Source of the DNA: Bdellovibrio sp. qaytius
Lineage (GTDB): Bacteria; Bdellovibrionota; Bdellovibrionia; Bdellovibrionales; Bdellovibrionaceae
Reading direction: 5' to 3'
Assembly: GCA_004011035.1 (NCBI GenBank)
Contig: CP025734.1
Location: forward strand, 372,001-436,000
DNA length: 64,000 nucleotides
The notes under the pieces are model-generated. The model worked only from the letters and a program-made list of their open reading frames with translations, was not told the DNA's origin and did not search any database. Below are positions 34,532-43,786 of this stretch, piece by piece. Each line of letters opens with the position of its first letter. Position 1 is the first letter of the stretch. The position numbers and the translations under genes were made by a program.

Positions 34532-35200
34532 ATGGTAAACATAAAACTATCTGATAGCTGGCAAAATCAATTAAAATCCGAGTTCCAATCTGACTATATG
34601 AAGAACCTAAATAAGTTTCTGCAAAAAGAATACGAGAGCGGAAAAGTTATTTATCCTGATGCGAAAAAATATTTTAACGCTTTAGATTTAGTTGATTTGA
34701 AAAATGTGAAAGTTGTTATCCTAGGGCAAGATCCTTACCACGGCCCAGGGCAAGCGCATGGTTTAAGTTTTTCTGTTCCTGAAGGAGTGCGTTTACCACC
34801 TTCGTTACAAAATATTTTTAAAGAATTAAAAGCTGATTTAGGAAAAGAAATTCCAAAATCAGGTAATCTTGAACGTTGGGCTAAACAAGGCGTACTTTTA
34901 TTAAACGCCGTTTTGACTGTCGAAGAAAGTAAAGCGGCCGCTCACCAAAAAAAAGGGTGGGAGCAATTCACCGATAAAATTATCGAAGTTGTGAATAATG
35001 AATGTGAGCACGTGGTGTTTATTTTATGGGGAGCTTACGCCCAGAAAAAAGGTTCCATCGTTGATCGTAGCAAGCATCTGGTGCTTGAAAGCGTTCATCC
35101 ATCGCCATTATCATCACATCGCGGATTTTTTGGCTCTAAGCCCTTCTCGCAAGCGAATAAATGGTTAAAGGCCAAAGGCATTGATCCGATTGACTGGTAA
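34532..35200 (+). CDS. ung: Uracil-DNA glycosylase
   Basis: 222 aa, family 1 UDG. Catalytic Asp67 in VVILGQDPYHGPGQAHGLSF, Phe/uracil pocket PPSLQNIFKEL, and the DNA-intercalation motif VHPSPLSSHRGFF. Removes uracil from DNA to start base-excision repair. No SOS box upstream. Confidence 0.97.
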   Translation: MVNIKLSDSWQNQLKSEFQSDYMKNLNKFLQKEYESGKVIYPDAKKYFNALDLVDLKNVKVVILGQDPYHGPGQAHGLSFSVPEGVRLPPSLQNIFKELKADLGKEIPKSGNLERWAKQGVLLLNAVLTVEESKAAAHQKKGWEQFTDKIIEVVNNECEHVVFILWGAYAQKKGSIVDRSKHLVLESVHPSPLSSHRGFFGSKPFSQANKWLKAKGIDPIDW

Positions 35201-35228
35201 ACATTGAGTAGATTTGAAAATAAAAAAA

Positions 35229-35259
35229 GCGAGTTGTAGGTAGCAACTCGCTTTTTTTT
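35229..35259. terminator. Bidirectional terminator between ung and the convergent gene
   Basis: Perfect 8-bp stem GCGAGTTG/CAACTCGC (35229-35236, 35244-35251) with TTTTTTTT after it and AAAAAAA before it, so it can serve both converging transcripts. Confidence 0.85.
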
Positions 35260-35280
35260 ATTTAAGAGGCTGATTAAAAA

Positions 35281-36600
35281 CTAATTTAAATCGTTAATCA
35301 TTTTCGTAATGTAATAACGTTCGCTGATATCAACTAATGTTAATAATCTTCTTAATTTAGGTTCAGCAAAACGATCATCTGCATTAATCAGAGGGCGTTT
35401 GCCTGCGCGAAAGTCTTTAAGAAGCTGTTGCTCTTCAGAAGCGTGAAAGATTTCGATGCGGCCAACTAGCGTTCTTACTAATTCTTGAGGCTCTGGTGTA
35501 ATCGAGATTGGTAAAATTGTGTCAGTTTCTTTGCGAGATAAAATGTATAATGCACGTAAACCGTTTGATTTTAAGTAGCTAGATTTCCAAGTGTTAAACA
35601 TAGCTAAAGATTCATCTTTGTATAATCCTGATTCAACTAGAGCTTGAACAATTACTTTTTGCGCTTCTGCTTCGAATTGCTCTCGAGAAAGTTTTGCAGC
35701 ACGGAAGTCATTGAATTCTTTGTCGGTGACATGTTTTGTCGATTTACTTTCTAAGGCACCAAGAGATTTAACTGCTCCAGTTGTAGAAGTCACATCTAAC
35801 AAGATCACATTAGAAATTTTTAAACCATAATTTTGTAATGTGATACCATCGTTTAAGTTTGAATTAATGATTAAGCTCGTCGCGAAATCGCCTAAACCAC
35901 GGTAGAAAATAAATTTTTCATTTTGATCTCCAGAGCGGATATCGTTTGAAGCCACTTGACGTGCTGGAGCATACACATTGCCATGTTCAACTTTTGGTAA
36001 AGCTAACTTTTCTGTTGTTACTTCAACATCAAAGGTAACTTGTCCTCCAGATAAGCCTTCAATTTTACCTAACGCTGGTAAAAATGAAATAGGTGCTGGG
36101 TAATATTGAGAGATAATCCCCTTAGGAAATCCAACAGTCACACGTGATTGAATTTTTTCATCACTGTAAAAATATAAAACTGGAGTTTCCATTTTTTGCG
36201 TAACGACTTCAGGAGTTACTTTATATTGAGGTTGTGAAATTGGCGTAGGGCTTAGAGTGTTGTCGTCACAAACATCTATTCCTTTAACAGATTGGCAGTG
36301 GCTTCCGCCGCCATGACCAGATCCAGGAGGAGCAAGAGCTTCTAAATTCTCACCTAAAACATTACGTCCAACGATAAATGAAGGAAGAGTTTCTTCTTCG
36401 TGATGTAATCCACCAACACGTAAACCATTAGATCCCATAACAGAAGTAAATGTACCCCATTCATGAACTGTTAAATTAGTTACGATAGGTTTAGGGGTTA
36501 AAGGTTGTTGTGGGTTAGAAGGTATAGTTGGTGGTAATGCGGCTGCATTTGCAAACTGACTAGTTAATGCTAGGGCTGCAACTAAAAGGATCTGTTTCAT
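35281..36600 (-). CDS. Secreted protein of unknown function (VHEWGTFTS family)
   Basis: 439 aa. Signal peptide MKQILLVAALALTSQFANA. After a Pro-rich lead it reads LTVHEWGTFTSVMGSNG, METPVLYFYSDEK and PKGIISQYYPAPISFLPALG, a pattern I associate with uncharacterised secreted proteins of Planctomycetes and Verrucomicrobia. A Gly/His-rich segment GSGHGGGSHCQ may bind metal. Start 36600 follows AGGAGAATT on its strand. Divergent from a LysR regulator, 86 bp between starts. No function is known to me. Confidence 0.7.
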   Translation of the reverse strand: MKQILLVAALALTSQFANAAALPPTIPSNPQQPLTPKPIVTNLTVHEWGTFTSVMGSNGLRVGGLHHEEETLPSFIVGRNVLGENLEALAPPGSGHGGGSHCQSVKGIDVCDDNTLSPTPISQPQYKVTPEVVTQKMETPVLYFYSDEKIQSRVTVGFPKGIISQYYPAPISFLPALGKIEGLSGGQVTFDVEVTTEKLALPKVEHGNVYAPARQVASNDIRSGDQNEKFIFYRGLGDFATSLIINSNLNDGITLQNYGLKISNVILLDVTSTTGAVKSLGALESKSTKHVTDKEFNDFRAAKLSREQFEAEAQKVIVQALVESGLYKDESLAMFNTWKSSYLKSNGLRALYILSRKETDTILPISITPEPQELVRTLVGRIEIFHASEEQQLLKDFRAGKRPLINADDRFAEPKLRRLLTLVDISERYYITKMINDLN

Positions 36601-36686
36601 ACAATTCTCCTGTTGGGGTTGATCATTAGTTTTTATTAAATATGCTTGCACATTAAAAGTAATATATAGTAATAAATCGATAACTT

Positions 36687-37577
36687 ATGGATATACAACA
36701 ATTACGCTACTTCACGGCTATTGCTAAAGCTGGCTCTATGAGCCGCGCAGCAGAGATTTTAAACATTTCTCAACCAGCACTTTCAAAAGTAACTAAGCTT
36801 TTACAAGAAGAATTAGGGGTTCCTTTAATTCGCCACGTCGGAAGACAGATCATATTGACCGAGCATGGACAGCGTTTGGCTGAAAGATCTCTAACGCTGA
36901 TTCAAGATTTCGAAAACCTAAAGGGTGAGATCGAAAATCGTGATGTCAGTTGCTGTAAAGATATCAAAATTGCCACGTTCGAAGTTTTTTCAACTTACGC
37001 ATTAGATTTTTTAAATCATATCGACTGGGATCAAAAGACTTTAACTCTGCATGAAGTGTTGCCTGGTGAATTAGAAGAAGCTGTTGCCAATAAAAAAGTA
37101 GATGTCGGTATCACGTATATGCCAGTACCGCATCCTGATCTTGAACATTTAAAAGTTACATCCATTGAAATGGGAGTGTTTTCACATCCCGATGCGTTTC
37201 CAGATTTAATTCAAAATGATTTTCCGTATGTAGTTCCCGCAATGCCAATCACGGGTACGCCCTCACGTGTGCGTGGCTTAGATGGTTGGCCTGATGATGT
37301 GTTCTCTCGTAAAGTTAAATACCGTGTGACGTTATTAGAAACTGCATTAGAATTATGTCGTCAGAAAAAAGCGGCGGGTTTTTTTCCAGCGTTTATTGTG
37401 GATTTACATAATAAGAATGTTGATAAATCGCGTCGCTTAATTCGCAGACCAGGTATATCAGGCTGTCGTCTTGTGAAAACAGATGTTTATATTGTGAAAA
37501 GAAAATCAGACGTCGAAAATCAGTTTATCAAACAGTTAGCTAAGGGCATTCGCGCAGTTTGCAGTCCTAAAGCGTAG
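36687..37577 (+). CDS. LysR family transcriptional regulator
   Basis: 296 aa. Standard N-terminal helix-turn-helix MDIQQLRYFTAIAKAGSMSR..AAEILNISQPALSK and a LysR effector domain (VDVGITYMPVPHPDLEHL). Divergent from the secreted VHEWGTFTS protein, which is the natural candidate target. Effector unknown. Ends 3 bp from the convergent ABC-F gene. Confidence 0.88.
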   Translation: MDIQQLRYFTAIAKAGSMSRAAEILNISQPALSKVTKLLQEELGVPLIRHVGRQIILTEHGQRLAERSLTLIQDFENLKGEIENRDVSCCKDIKIATFEVFSTYALDFLNHIDWDQKTLTLHEVLPGELEEAVANKKVDVGITYMPVPHPDLEHLKVTSIEMGVFSHPDAFPDLIQNDFPYVVPAMPITGTPSRVRGLDGWPDDVFSRKVKYRVTLLETALELCRQKKAAGFFPAFIVDLHNKNVDKSRRLIRRPGISGCRLVKTDVYIVKRKSDVENQFIKQLAKGIRAVCSPKA

Positions 37578-37580
37578 CGT

Positions 37581-39410
37581 TTATTTACCAACAAGCTGAG
37601 CTAGTTCTTGTTTTTTGATCTCGACAGTTTCCATATGGTCCATCAAGGCTTCTTCCATATTTACAGTCTCTGCACTTAAAGCCGCGGCCTGTTTTGCAAT
37701 TTCTCGTGCTTGTTGGCCTTGGGCTGTGAGTAACGATCCCGTTAACTCAACTTGTTTTTCAGCATGACGAAACAATAACTCTTCAGTTTTTAGAATTTTT
37801 CTTTCTAATTCTTTGATTTCACTGCCTAAACGTTTTGTTTCTTCTTTGTAATTAAACTTTTTCTCTGATGAATCTGAATTCACCACAGTTTTTTCAACAA
37901 CAGCTGGTGTATCAATGCGTTCGCTTAAAATACCTTTTTCTAAACTCCACAAGTATTCATCATATGAACCAGGATATTTTTCGATCGTGCCATTTCTGAC
38001 TTCGACAATTTGAGTTGTAACCTGTTTTAAAAAGTTACGATCATGGCTGACTAAAATAATTGTGCCGTTAAAATCTGATAGAGCTACGGCTAATGCGTTT
38101 ACTGTGTCGAAGTCCAAGTGATTCGTTGGCTCATCGAGTAGCAATAGAGGATTACGTTGTAAAAGCACTTGCCCTAAAGCCACGCGCGTTTTTTCTCCGC
38201 CCGATAAGACTTTAATTTTTTTATAAATGCTATCTCCCGAGAATAATAACGAACCCGCCATGTTCAAGATGTCTTGAGCCATGTTGTCGCGGTGAGCTTT
38301 TCTTTGAAGCGCATCGATAACCGTATCAGTATCTAATAAATCATCCGCCAAATGCTGAGCGAAGTATGAAAAGCGTACGTTGTAGCCCCATTTCATTTCG
38401 CCAGTGATAAACGGAATTTTTTCGGCGATTGATTTAAGTAAAGTCGATTTACCAGCTCCGTTGTAACCAACGATCCCGATTTTTTGCCCGCGATCGATGA
38501 TCAGATTCACATTTTTTAAAATAACTTTGCTTTTATCGTATCCAAGATCAGCATTTGTGATTTGTAAAATTTCTTTTCCCGTCGGCAAAGCTGTCGGAAG
38601 TTGAATTACCGCACGGGGAGGAAGTTTTTTGATCTCTACTTTTTCTAATTTATTTAAACTTTTTAGTTTACTCTGTGCTTGGCGCGCTTTTGTCGCTTTG
38701 GCTTTAAACTTATCAACGAATTCTTGAATGTGCTTACGCTTATTTTCAATTTGTGCCGCTTTGGCTTCTAACATTCTAAGAAGTTCAGCTTTTTGTTCGA
38801 AGTAATCATCGATGTGCCCTGGAAACTTAACGATGTCTCCGGCTTCGACTTCTAGTGTGTATTCAGTTGTGCGACGTAAAAATTCGCGGTCATGTGAAAT
38901 CAGTAAAAAAGCCTGCTTATATTCCTGTAAGAAAGTTTCTAATGTTAAAATACTCTCAAGATCTAAGAAATTTGTCGGCTCATCCAGCAGCATAATGTCG
39001 GGTTGAAGCCCGATTAAATACAAAAGCTTCATGCGCATGCGAAATCCACCCGATAATTGGGTTAATTTTCCGGCAAAGTGATGCTCTTGAAGACCAATAC
39101 CCAGGCCGATTTGCTTTAATTCCCAGATTGGCGTGATGCAATGTTCTTTCAAATACTCTTCAGCGTTCACATCGACTGTCCAATCAGACTCTTGTTCTAA
39201 ATAACCGATGCGTAAACCGTTAGCTTTTGTGATCTCACCTGAATCTAAATGCTCTATACCCACCATAATTTTGAATAGAGTGGATTTACCTGCGCCATTC
39301 GGGCCGATCACGCCAACATGTTCGCCCTGATTTATAGAGAAGCCGGCATTATCAAAAAGTATTTTGGGGCCGTATTGCTTAGATGCATTGTAGAGTTGAA
39401 GCAGATTCAT
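37581..39410 (-). CDS. ABC-F family ATPase (Uup/EttA-like)
   Basis: 609 aa, two ABC cassettes without membrane helices. Walker A motifs GPNGAGKST and GYNGAGKST, signature LSGGFRMRM and LSGGEKTRVALG, Walker B MLLDEPTNFLDL and LLLDEPTNHLDF, with an interdomain linker rich in Lys/Ala and a C-terminal coiled coil (about 530-609). ABC-F proteins act on ribosomes. The C-terminal coiled coil resembles Uup, which binds DNA and ribosome intermediates. Confidence 0.93.
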   Translation of the reverse strand: MNLLQLYNASKQYGPKILFDNAGFSINQGEHVGVIGPNGAGKSTLFKIMVGIEHLDSGEITKANGLRIGYLEQESDWTVDVNAEEYLKEHCITPIWELKQIGLGIGLQEHHFAGKLTQLSGGFRMRMKLLYLIGLQPDIMLLDEPTNFLDLESILTLETFLQEYKQAFLLISHDREFLRRTTEYTLEVEAGDIVKFPGHIDDYFEQKAELLRMLEAKAAQIENKRKHIQEFVDKFKAKATKARQAQSKLKSLNKLEKVEIKKLPPRAVIQLPTALPTGKEILQITNADLGYDKSKVILKNVNLIIDRGQKIGIVGYNGAGKSTLLKSIAEKIPFITGEMKWGYNVRFSYFAQHLADDLLDTDTVIDALQRKAHRDNMAQDILNMAGSLLFSGDSIYKKIKVLSGGEKTRVALGQVLLQRNPLLLLDEPTNHLDFDTVNALAVALSDFNGTIILVSHDRNFLKQVTTQIVEVRNGTIEKYPGSYDEYLWSLEKGILSERIDTPAVVEKTVVNSDSSEKKFNYKEETKRLGSEIKELERKILKTEELLFRHAEKQVELTGSLLTAQGQQAREIAKQAAALSAETVNMEEALMDHMETVEIKKQELAQLVGK

Positions 39411-39459
39411 TTCTGTGACACATTACAAGAGTTTTCAAAATGTTTAAAGGGGAGATTTT

Positions 39460-41043
39460 ATGAAAAAGGTATTATTAGCCACATTGTTGTTATTACCAAT
39501 GTTCGCACAAGCTGCAGACAACTTCATTTTTTGTATGGAAGGAAGCCCATCTTCTTTCAATCCACAAATCGTGACTGATGGAACAAGCATGAATTCAAGT
39601 GCACAGACTATTTTCAACCGTTTAGTTGAATTTAAACCAGGCACAACAGAAGTAGGACCAGGTTTAGCAGAGTCTTGGACAATTTCTAAAGATCGCAAAA
39701 CTTACACTTTCAAATTACGTAAAGGTGTAAAATTTCACTCAAACGAATTATTCAAACCAACTCGTGATTTCAACGCTAACGATGTAGTTTACTCTTTCAA
39801 AACTCAGTTAGATCCTAAAAATCCATTAGCAGTTCCTGCCGCTTCTTATGAATATTTCAAAGCGATGGAATTAGATGCTTTAATCACTGATGTTAAAAAA
39901 ACTGACGACCAAACAGTTGTGTTTGAGTTAAAACACCCTGAATCTCCGTTCTTAGCTGACTTAGCTATGGATTTCGCTTCTATTCTTTCTGAAGAGTACG
40001 CGCAATTTTTAGTTAAATCTGGCAAAGGTTTAAAAACTTTAGAAACAGCTCCCATCGGAACTGGTCCTTTCGTTTTCAAATCTTACCAAAAAGATTCAAC
40101 GGTTAAGTACACAGCTAATCCAGCTTACTTCAAAGGTAAGCCGAAAATCGAAAATTTAATTTTCGTTATTGTTGCTGATGCAACTGTTCGTACACAAAAA
40201 ATGAAATCTGGCGAATGTCATTTAATGGCTGAACCACAACCGCAAGATATCGAAGCCTTATCAAAAAATCCTGCAATCAAAGTTTTAAACTCTGCAGGCC
40301 TTAATGTTTCTTACATTGCTTTCAACACTGAGAAAAAACCTTTCGACAACTTAAAAGTTCGTGAAGCCATTTCTTTAGCGTTAAATAAAAAATCATACAT
40401 AGATGTGATTTACAAAACATCTGGTCAGGCTGCGAAAAATCCAATTCCACCGACTATGTGGTCTTATAATAACAAAACAGCTGATCAATCTTACGATATC
40501 GAAAAAGCTAAAAAATTATTAGCTGAAGCTGGTTTAAAAGATGGCTTTGAAACTGAATTATGGACTATGCCAGTGTCTCGCCCGTATTTACCAAACGGTA
40601 AAAAATTAGGTGAGTTAGTTCAAGCTGACTTAGCTAAAATCGGTGTAAAAGTTAAATTAGTTACTTTCGACTGGCCTACATACTTAGAGAAATCTAAAAA
40701 AGGTGATCACCAAATGATCGAATTCGGTTGGACAGGTGATAACGGCGATCCAGATAATTTCATGAACGTGTTACTTGGTTGTACAGCAGTTTCAGCGGGT
40801 TCTAACTACGCTAGATGGTGTAACAAAGAATTCGACAACTTATTACAACAAGCTAAAGAAGATTCAAACGTTGCAAAACGTACGGCTCTTTACATGAAAG
40901 CTCAAGAAATTTTCACTAAAGAAAAACCTTGGTACCCAGTAGCTCACTCAAAACAAAATAAAGTGATGTCTGCAAAAGTACAAGGCTACAAAATCGATCC
41001 GTTCGGTCACGAAAATTTCGAAAACGTATCATTAGCAAAGTAA
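39460..41043 (+). CDS. Peptide ABC transporter substrate-binding protein (DppA-like)
   Basis: 527 aa, SBP_bac_5 family. Signal peptide MKKVLLATLLLLPMFAQA; family segments FKLRKGVKFHSNE, TGPFVFKSYQKDSTVKYTAN and QPQDIEALSKNPAIKV-type hinge region. Most similar in style to dipeptide/heme-binding DppA. First gene of a unit dppA-dppB-dppC; no ATPase gene follows, so dppD/dppF must be elsewhere. Confidence 0.92.
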   Translation: MKKVLLATLLLLPMFAQAADNFIFCMEGSPSSFNPQIVTDGTSMNSSAQTIFNRLVEFKPGTTEVGPGLAESWTISKDRKTYTFKLRKGVKFHSNELFKPTRDFNANDVVYSFKTQLDPKNPLAVPAASYEYFKAMELDALITDVKKTDDQTVVFELKHPESPFLADLAMDFASILSEEYAQFLVKSGKGLKTLETAPIGTGPFVFKSYQKDSTVKYTANPAYFKGKPKIENLIFVIVADATVRTQKMKSGECHLMAEPQPQDIEALSKNPAIKVLNSAGLNVSYIAFNTEKKPFDNLKVREAISLALNKKSYIDVIYKTSGQAAKNPIPPTMWSYNNKTADQSYDIEKAKKLLAEAGLKDGFETELWTMPVSRPYLPNGKKLGELVQADLAKIGVKVKLVTFDWPTYLEKSKKGDHQMIEFGWTGDNGDPDNFMNVLLGCTAVSAGSNYARWCNKEFDNLLQQAKEDSNVAKRTALYMKAQEIFTKEKPWYPVAHSKQNKVMSAKVQGYKIDPFGHENFENVSLAK

Positions 41044-41046
41044 TTA

Positions 41047-42060
41047 ATGGCAATCGTACGCGGACTTTTCAAAGTTATAGGTTATTTTCTTTTTATCAGC
41101 TTGATGAGTTTTTCAATCATCAGGCTGATTCCCGGAGACCCCGTTCTCAATATCATTGGTGAACGCGGAGCCAGCCCAGAACGCATAGCTGAAATCACAA
41201 AAAATTTAGGATTGGATAAACCATTACCAATTCAGTTTTTAAAATTTTCAGCGAATGCTTTGGTCGGAGACTTCGGTGAATCGACCGTTTCTAAACAACC
41301 TGTCATCAGTGAATTCAAAGTTTTATGGCCAGCTACTGTCGAGTTAGCTTTCGTCGCTTTACTTTGGTCATCACTTGTTGGCTTAGCGTTAGGAATGTTA
41401 GCCGCTGTCAAAAGAAATTCATTCTGGGATTACGGTGCTGTCAGTTTATCAACGCTGGGTTTTGCTATGCCGATTTTCTGGTGGGGCTTAATTGTTATTT
41501 TCTTTTTCTCGGTTAAACTTGGAATCTTTCCCGTATCAGGTCGCATTGATGTGATGTTTGATGTGCCTTACAAAACAGGTTTCTACTTTTTAGATACTTT
41601 GTTGTCTGGTCAATGGGATGCCTTCGTATCAGCTTGTAAATACGTTATCTTACCGGCGTTCGTGTTAGGTACTGTTCCGCTAGCGTTAATCGTTCGTGTC
41701 AGCCGTGCATCGATTATCGATGTGGCCGAAGAGGATTACGTGCGTACAGCCAGATCGAAAGGTCTTCCGTACAAGCAGATTTTATTTAAACATATTTTTA
41801 AAAATGCACTTCCGCAGATTTTAACTTCAATCGGTTTAGCGATGGGTCAGTTGTTAACCGGCGCTATCTTAACTGAAACGTTATTTTCTTGGCCGGGCAT
41901 GGGCCGTTGGATTATCAAATCTATCGAAGCTCGCGATTACCCCGTTGTACAAGCTGGCGTATTCTATTCGATGTTAATTATTATTATTGTGAACTGGGTT
42001 ACGGATGAATCAGTGAAAATCGTTTCTCCTAAAATGCGTGATTCACAAAGGGGTGGCTAA
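41047..42060 (+). CDS. Peptide ABC transporter permease (DppB-like)
   Basis: 337 aa, six membrane helices. N-terminal SLMSFSIIRLIPGDPV and the EAA-loop region YVRTARSKGLPYKQILFKHI, which contacts the ATPase, are typical of DppB/OppB. The last base of its stop is the first base of the next gene's ATG (TAATG), so translation is coupled. Confidence 0.93.
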   Translation: MAIVRGLFKVIGYFLFISLMSFSIIRLIPGDPVLNIIGERGASPERIAEITKNLGLDKPLPIQFLKFSANALVGDFGESTVSKQPVISEFKVLWPATVELAFVALLWSSLVGLALGMLAAVKRNSFWDYGAVSLSTLGFAMPIFWWGLIVIFFFSVKLGIFPVSGRIDVMFDVPYKTGFYFLDTLLSGQWDAFVSACKYVILPAFVLGTVPLALIVRVSRASIIDVAEEDYVRTARSKGLPYKQILFKHIFKNALPQILTSIGLAMGQLLTGAILTETLFSWPGMGRWIIKSIEARDYPVVQAGVFYSMLIIIIVNWVTDESVKIVSPKMRDSQRGG

Positions 42061-42878
42061 TGGCAGTCACCGCTACACAAAAATTATTCAGAAACAAAAA
42101 TGTTCTTTACGGAATGATTTTATTTTCATTTTTCATTTTGGCTTTTATTGTTTCTTTTTTCTGGACTCCGTTTGCCTATAATGAAGTTTTCGACGGTATG
42201 GCCTTACAGGCTATGGGCGGAAAATTTATTTTAGGCACTGATGATTTAGGCCGTGATTTGCTTTCACGCTTAATGGTCGGCGCGCAATTCTCTTTAGGTA
42301 TTGGTTTAATCGTTGGTGGTATTGCCGTCGTGATCGGTGCAGGCTTAGGATTATTCGCAGCTTTTTACGGTAAACGTGTTGATCAGATTTTAAATCAATC
42401 AATGAATGCCCTTCAGGCGATGCCAAGCTTGCTATTAGCTTTATTCGTGGTTGCGATCTTAGGACCAAGTGTAACGAACACGATTATTTCGGTCACGTTA
42501 GTTTCAATTCCAACGATGTTTCGTCTGGTGCGCTCACAGGCGCAGGTTGAAATGGCGAAAGAATATATCCAGTCAGCAAAAGCTTTGGGTGCAAGTGATG
42601 CGCGAATCATGCTTCGTCATTTATTACCGAACTGTATTACACCGATCTTGGTGCAATCAGCGGTTTGTTGTTCAGAGGCGATTTTAAATACAGCAGCCTT
42701 AGGCTTTTTAGGTTTAGGAATTCCAGCGCCATACCCTGAATGGGGAACAATGTTAGCTGATTCTAAAAACTTAATGGAGACAGCTCCGCACTTAATGTGG
42801 ATTCCTGGACTTTGTTTATTATTATTAATCTTATCAACACAATTAATTAGCGATGGTTTAAGAGATCATTTAAGCTAA
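42060..42878 (+). CDS. Peptide ABC transporter permease (DppC-like)
   Basis: 272 aa, six membrane helices. LGTDDLGRDLLSRLMVGAQF is the OppC/DppC signature; EYIQSAKALGASDARIMLRH is the ATPase-docking EAA loop. Starts at the dppB stop (TAATG). No ATPase genes follow. Confidence 0.93.
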   Translation: MAVTATQKLFRNKNVLYGMILFSFFILAFIVSFFWTPFAYNEVFDGMALQAMGGKFILGTDDLGRDLLSRLMVGAQFSLGIGLIVGGIAVVIGAGLGLFAAFYGKRVDQILNQSMNALQAMPSLLLALFVVAILGPSVTNTIISVTLVSIPTMFRLVRSQAQVEMAKEYIQSAKALGASDARIMLRHLLPNCITPILVQSAVCCSEAILNTAALGFLGLGIPAPYPEWGTMLADSKNLMETAPHLMWIPGLCLLLLILSTQLISDGLRDHLS

Positions 42879-42882
42879 TTTC

Positions 42883-43350
42883 ATGGATGAAATCTCTGAG
42901 ATCTTCTCTGACAATAAAAAAAGAAATCTGATTCTATGGCTGACCGACATGATCGTGGCCATAGCTTCTTATTTTTATATGACTCGTCCCGAGTATTTAA
43001 AACGCACGATTGATAATTTAGATATCGCGACGTTGCGCCCTGATTTAGATCCTAACTTTGTGAATTCACCAGAGTTCTTTGCGCTGATGCAACGAATGGT
43101 GATGGTCGTAGCGATTTTAACGATTGCGCTTATTGTGATTTTGCACACTTTGGCTTTTTACAAATGTTATCTTCGAAAAAAATCGGCGATCGCTTATGTA
43201 AAAATTTATTCGATGATGGCCGCAGTTTCACTTCTGCTGTGGTTTCTTTATAACTTTCACATTCGTAATATTTGGATATTAATTCCGACAGCGATTTACG
43301 CTTTAGTTTTTGTGAATGAAAAACAAACTAACGCGAAATCTGTGCAATAA
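42883..43350 (+). CDS. Small integral membrane protein of unknown function
   Basis: 155 aa, about four hydrophobic segments (around 17-34, 70-92, 103-120, 126-143) with a polar loop containing LRPDLDPNFVNSPEFFALM between the first two. Four bases after dppC, so likely cotranscribed. No family recognised. Convergent with the PilZ gene, 23-bp overlap. Confidence 0.65.
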   Translation: MDEISEIFSDNKKRNLILWLTDMIVAIASYFYMTRPEYLKRTIDNLDIATLRPDLDPNFVNSPEFFALMQRMVMVVAILTIALIVILHTLAFYKCYLRKKSAIAYVKIYSMMAAVSLLLWFLYNFHIRNIWILIPTAIYALVFVNEKQTNAKSVQ

Positions 43351-43606
43351 ACTTTACGCCTAAATAAAACAAACCGTGCTTTTCATGTAAGTGAATAGAT
43401 AAACAGGCCATTTTTACGTACTCTGATTTGTCCTTCTGGTAAATCAATGCAATTTGCTTTTTAATCGAAACTAATTTTTCTAGTCGTAATAAACAACCCA
43501 TTTGTGAATAATCCACAAATTGCGCTTTGATTAAGTGTGAATCAGTTTCAATTAAGCAAAAAGAATTCGAAGGATGTCGGTAAAACTGCCGAAAGTTTTT
43601 AAGCAT
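43328..43606 (-). CDS. PilZ domain protein (c-di-GMP receptor)
   Basis: 92 aa, a lone PilZ domain. Both c-di-GMP contacts are visible: RQFYR (RxxxR, 6-10) and DYSQMG (D/NxSxxG, 32-37), followed by a beta-barrel-like remainder (GLFYLGVKFI). PilZ proteins are abundant in Bdellovibrio and steer gliding and predation. Target unknown. Confidence 0.82.
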   Translation of the reverse strand: MLKNFRQFYRHPSNSFCLIETDSHLIKAQFVDYSQMGCLLRLEKLVSIKKQIALIYQKDKSEYVKMACLSIHLHEKHGLFYLGVKFIAQISR

Positions 43607-43717
43607 ATAAAGACTTAAAGCAAAGCGTGTGCGCGCTGTATATCAATGTGATGCGATTGATTTTTGAAACTAGCTAGAAGTTCGACAGAGTGGTGTTAGG
43701 GTAGACACTTAGATATA

Positions 43718-43748
43718 AAAAAACCCGATGCTATTAACATCGGGTTTT
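43718..43748. terminator. Bidirectional terminator after icd
   Basis: Perfect 9-bp stem AACCCGATG/CATCGGGTT (43722-43730, 43738-43746) with A-run before and TTTT after; it lies 40 bp past the icd stop on the minus strand. Confidence 0.8.
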
Positions 43749-43786
43749 GAGATTGGTACGCTGCTCCCGAAAAAGGGACGGCCTAC

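Noticed and set aside
43747-43786. Possible tRNA-like fragment between the terminator and icd
   Set aside because: No acceptor or anticodon arms can be drawn; only a 4-bp TCCC/GGGA stem.
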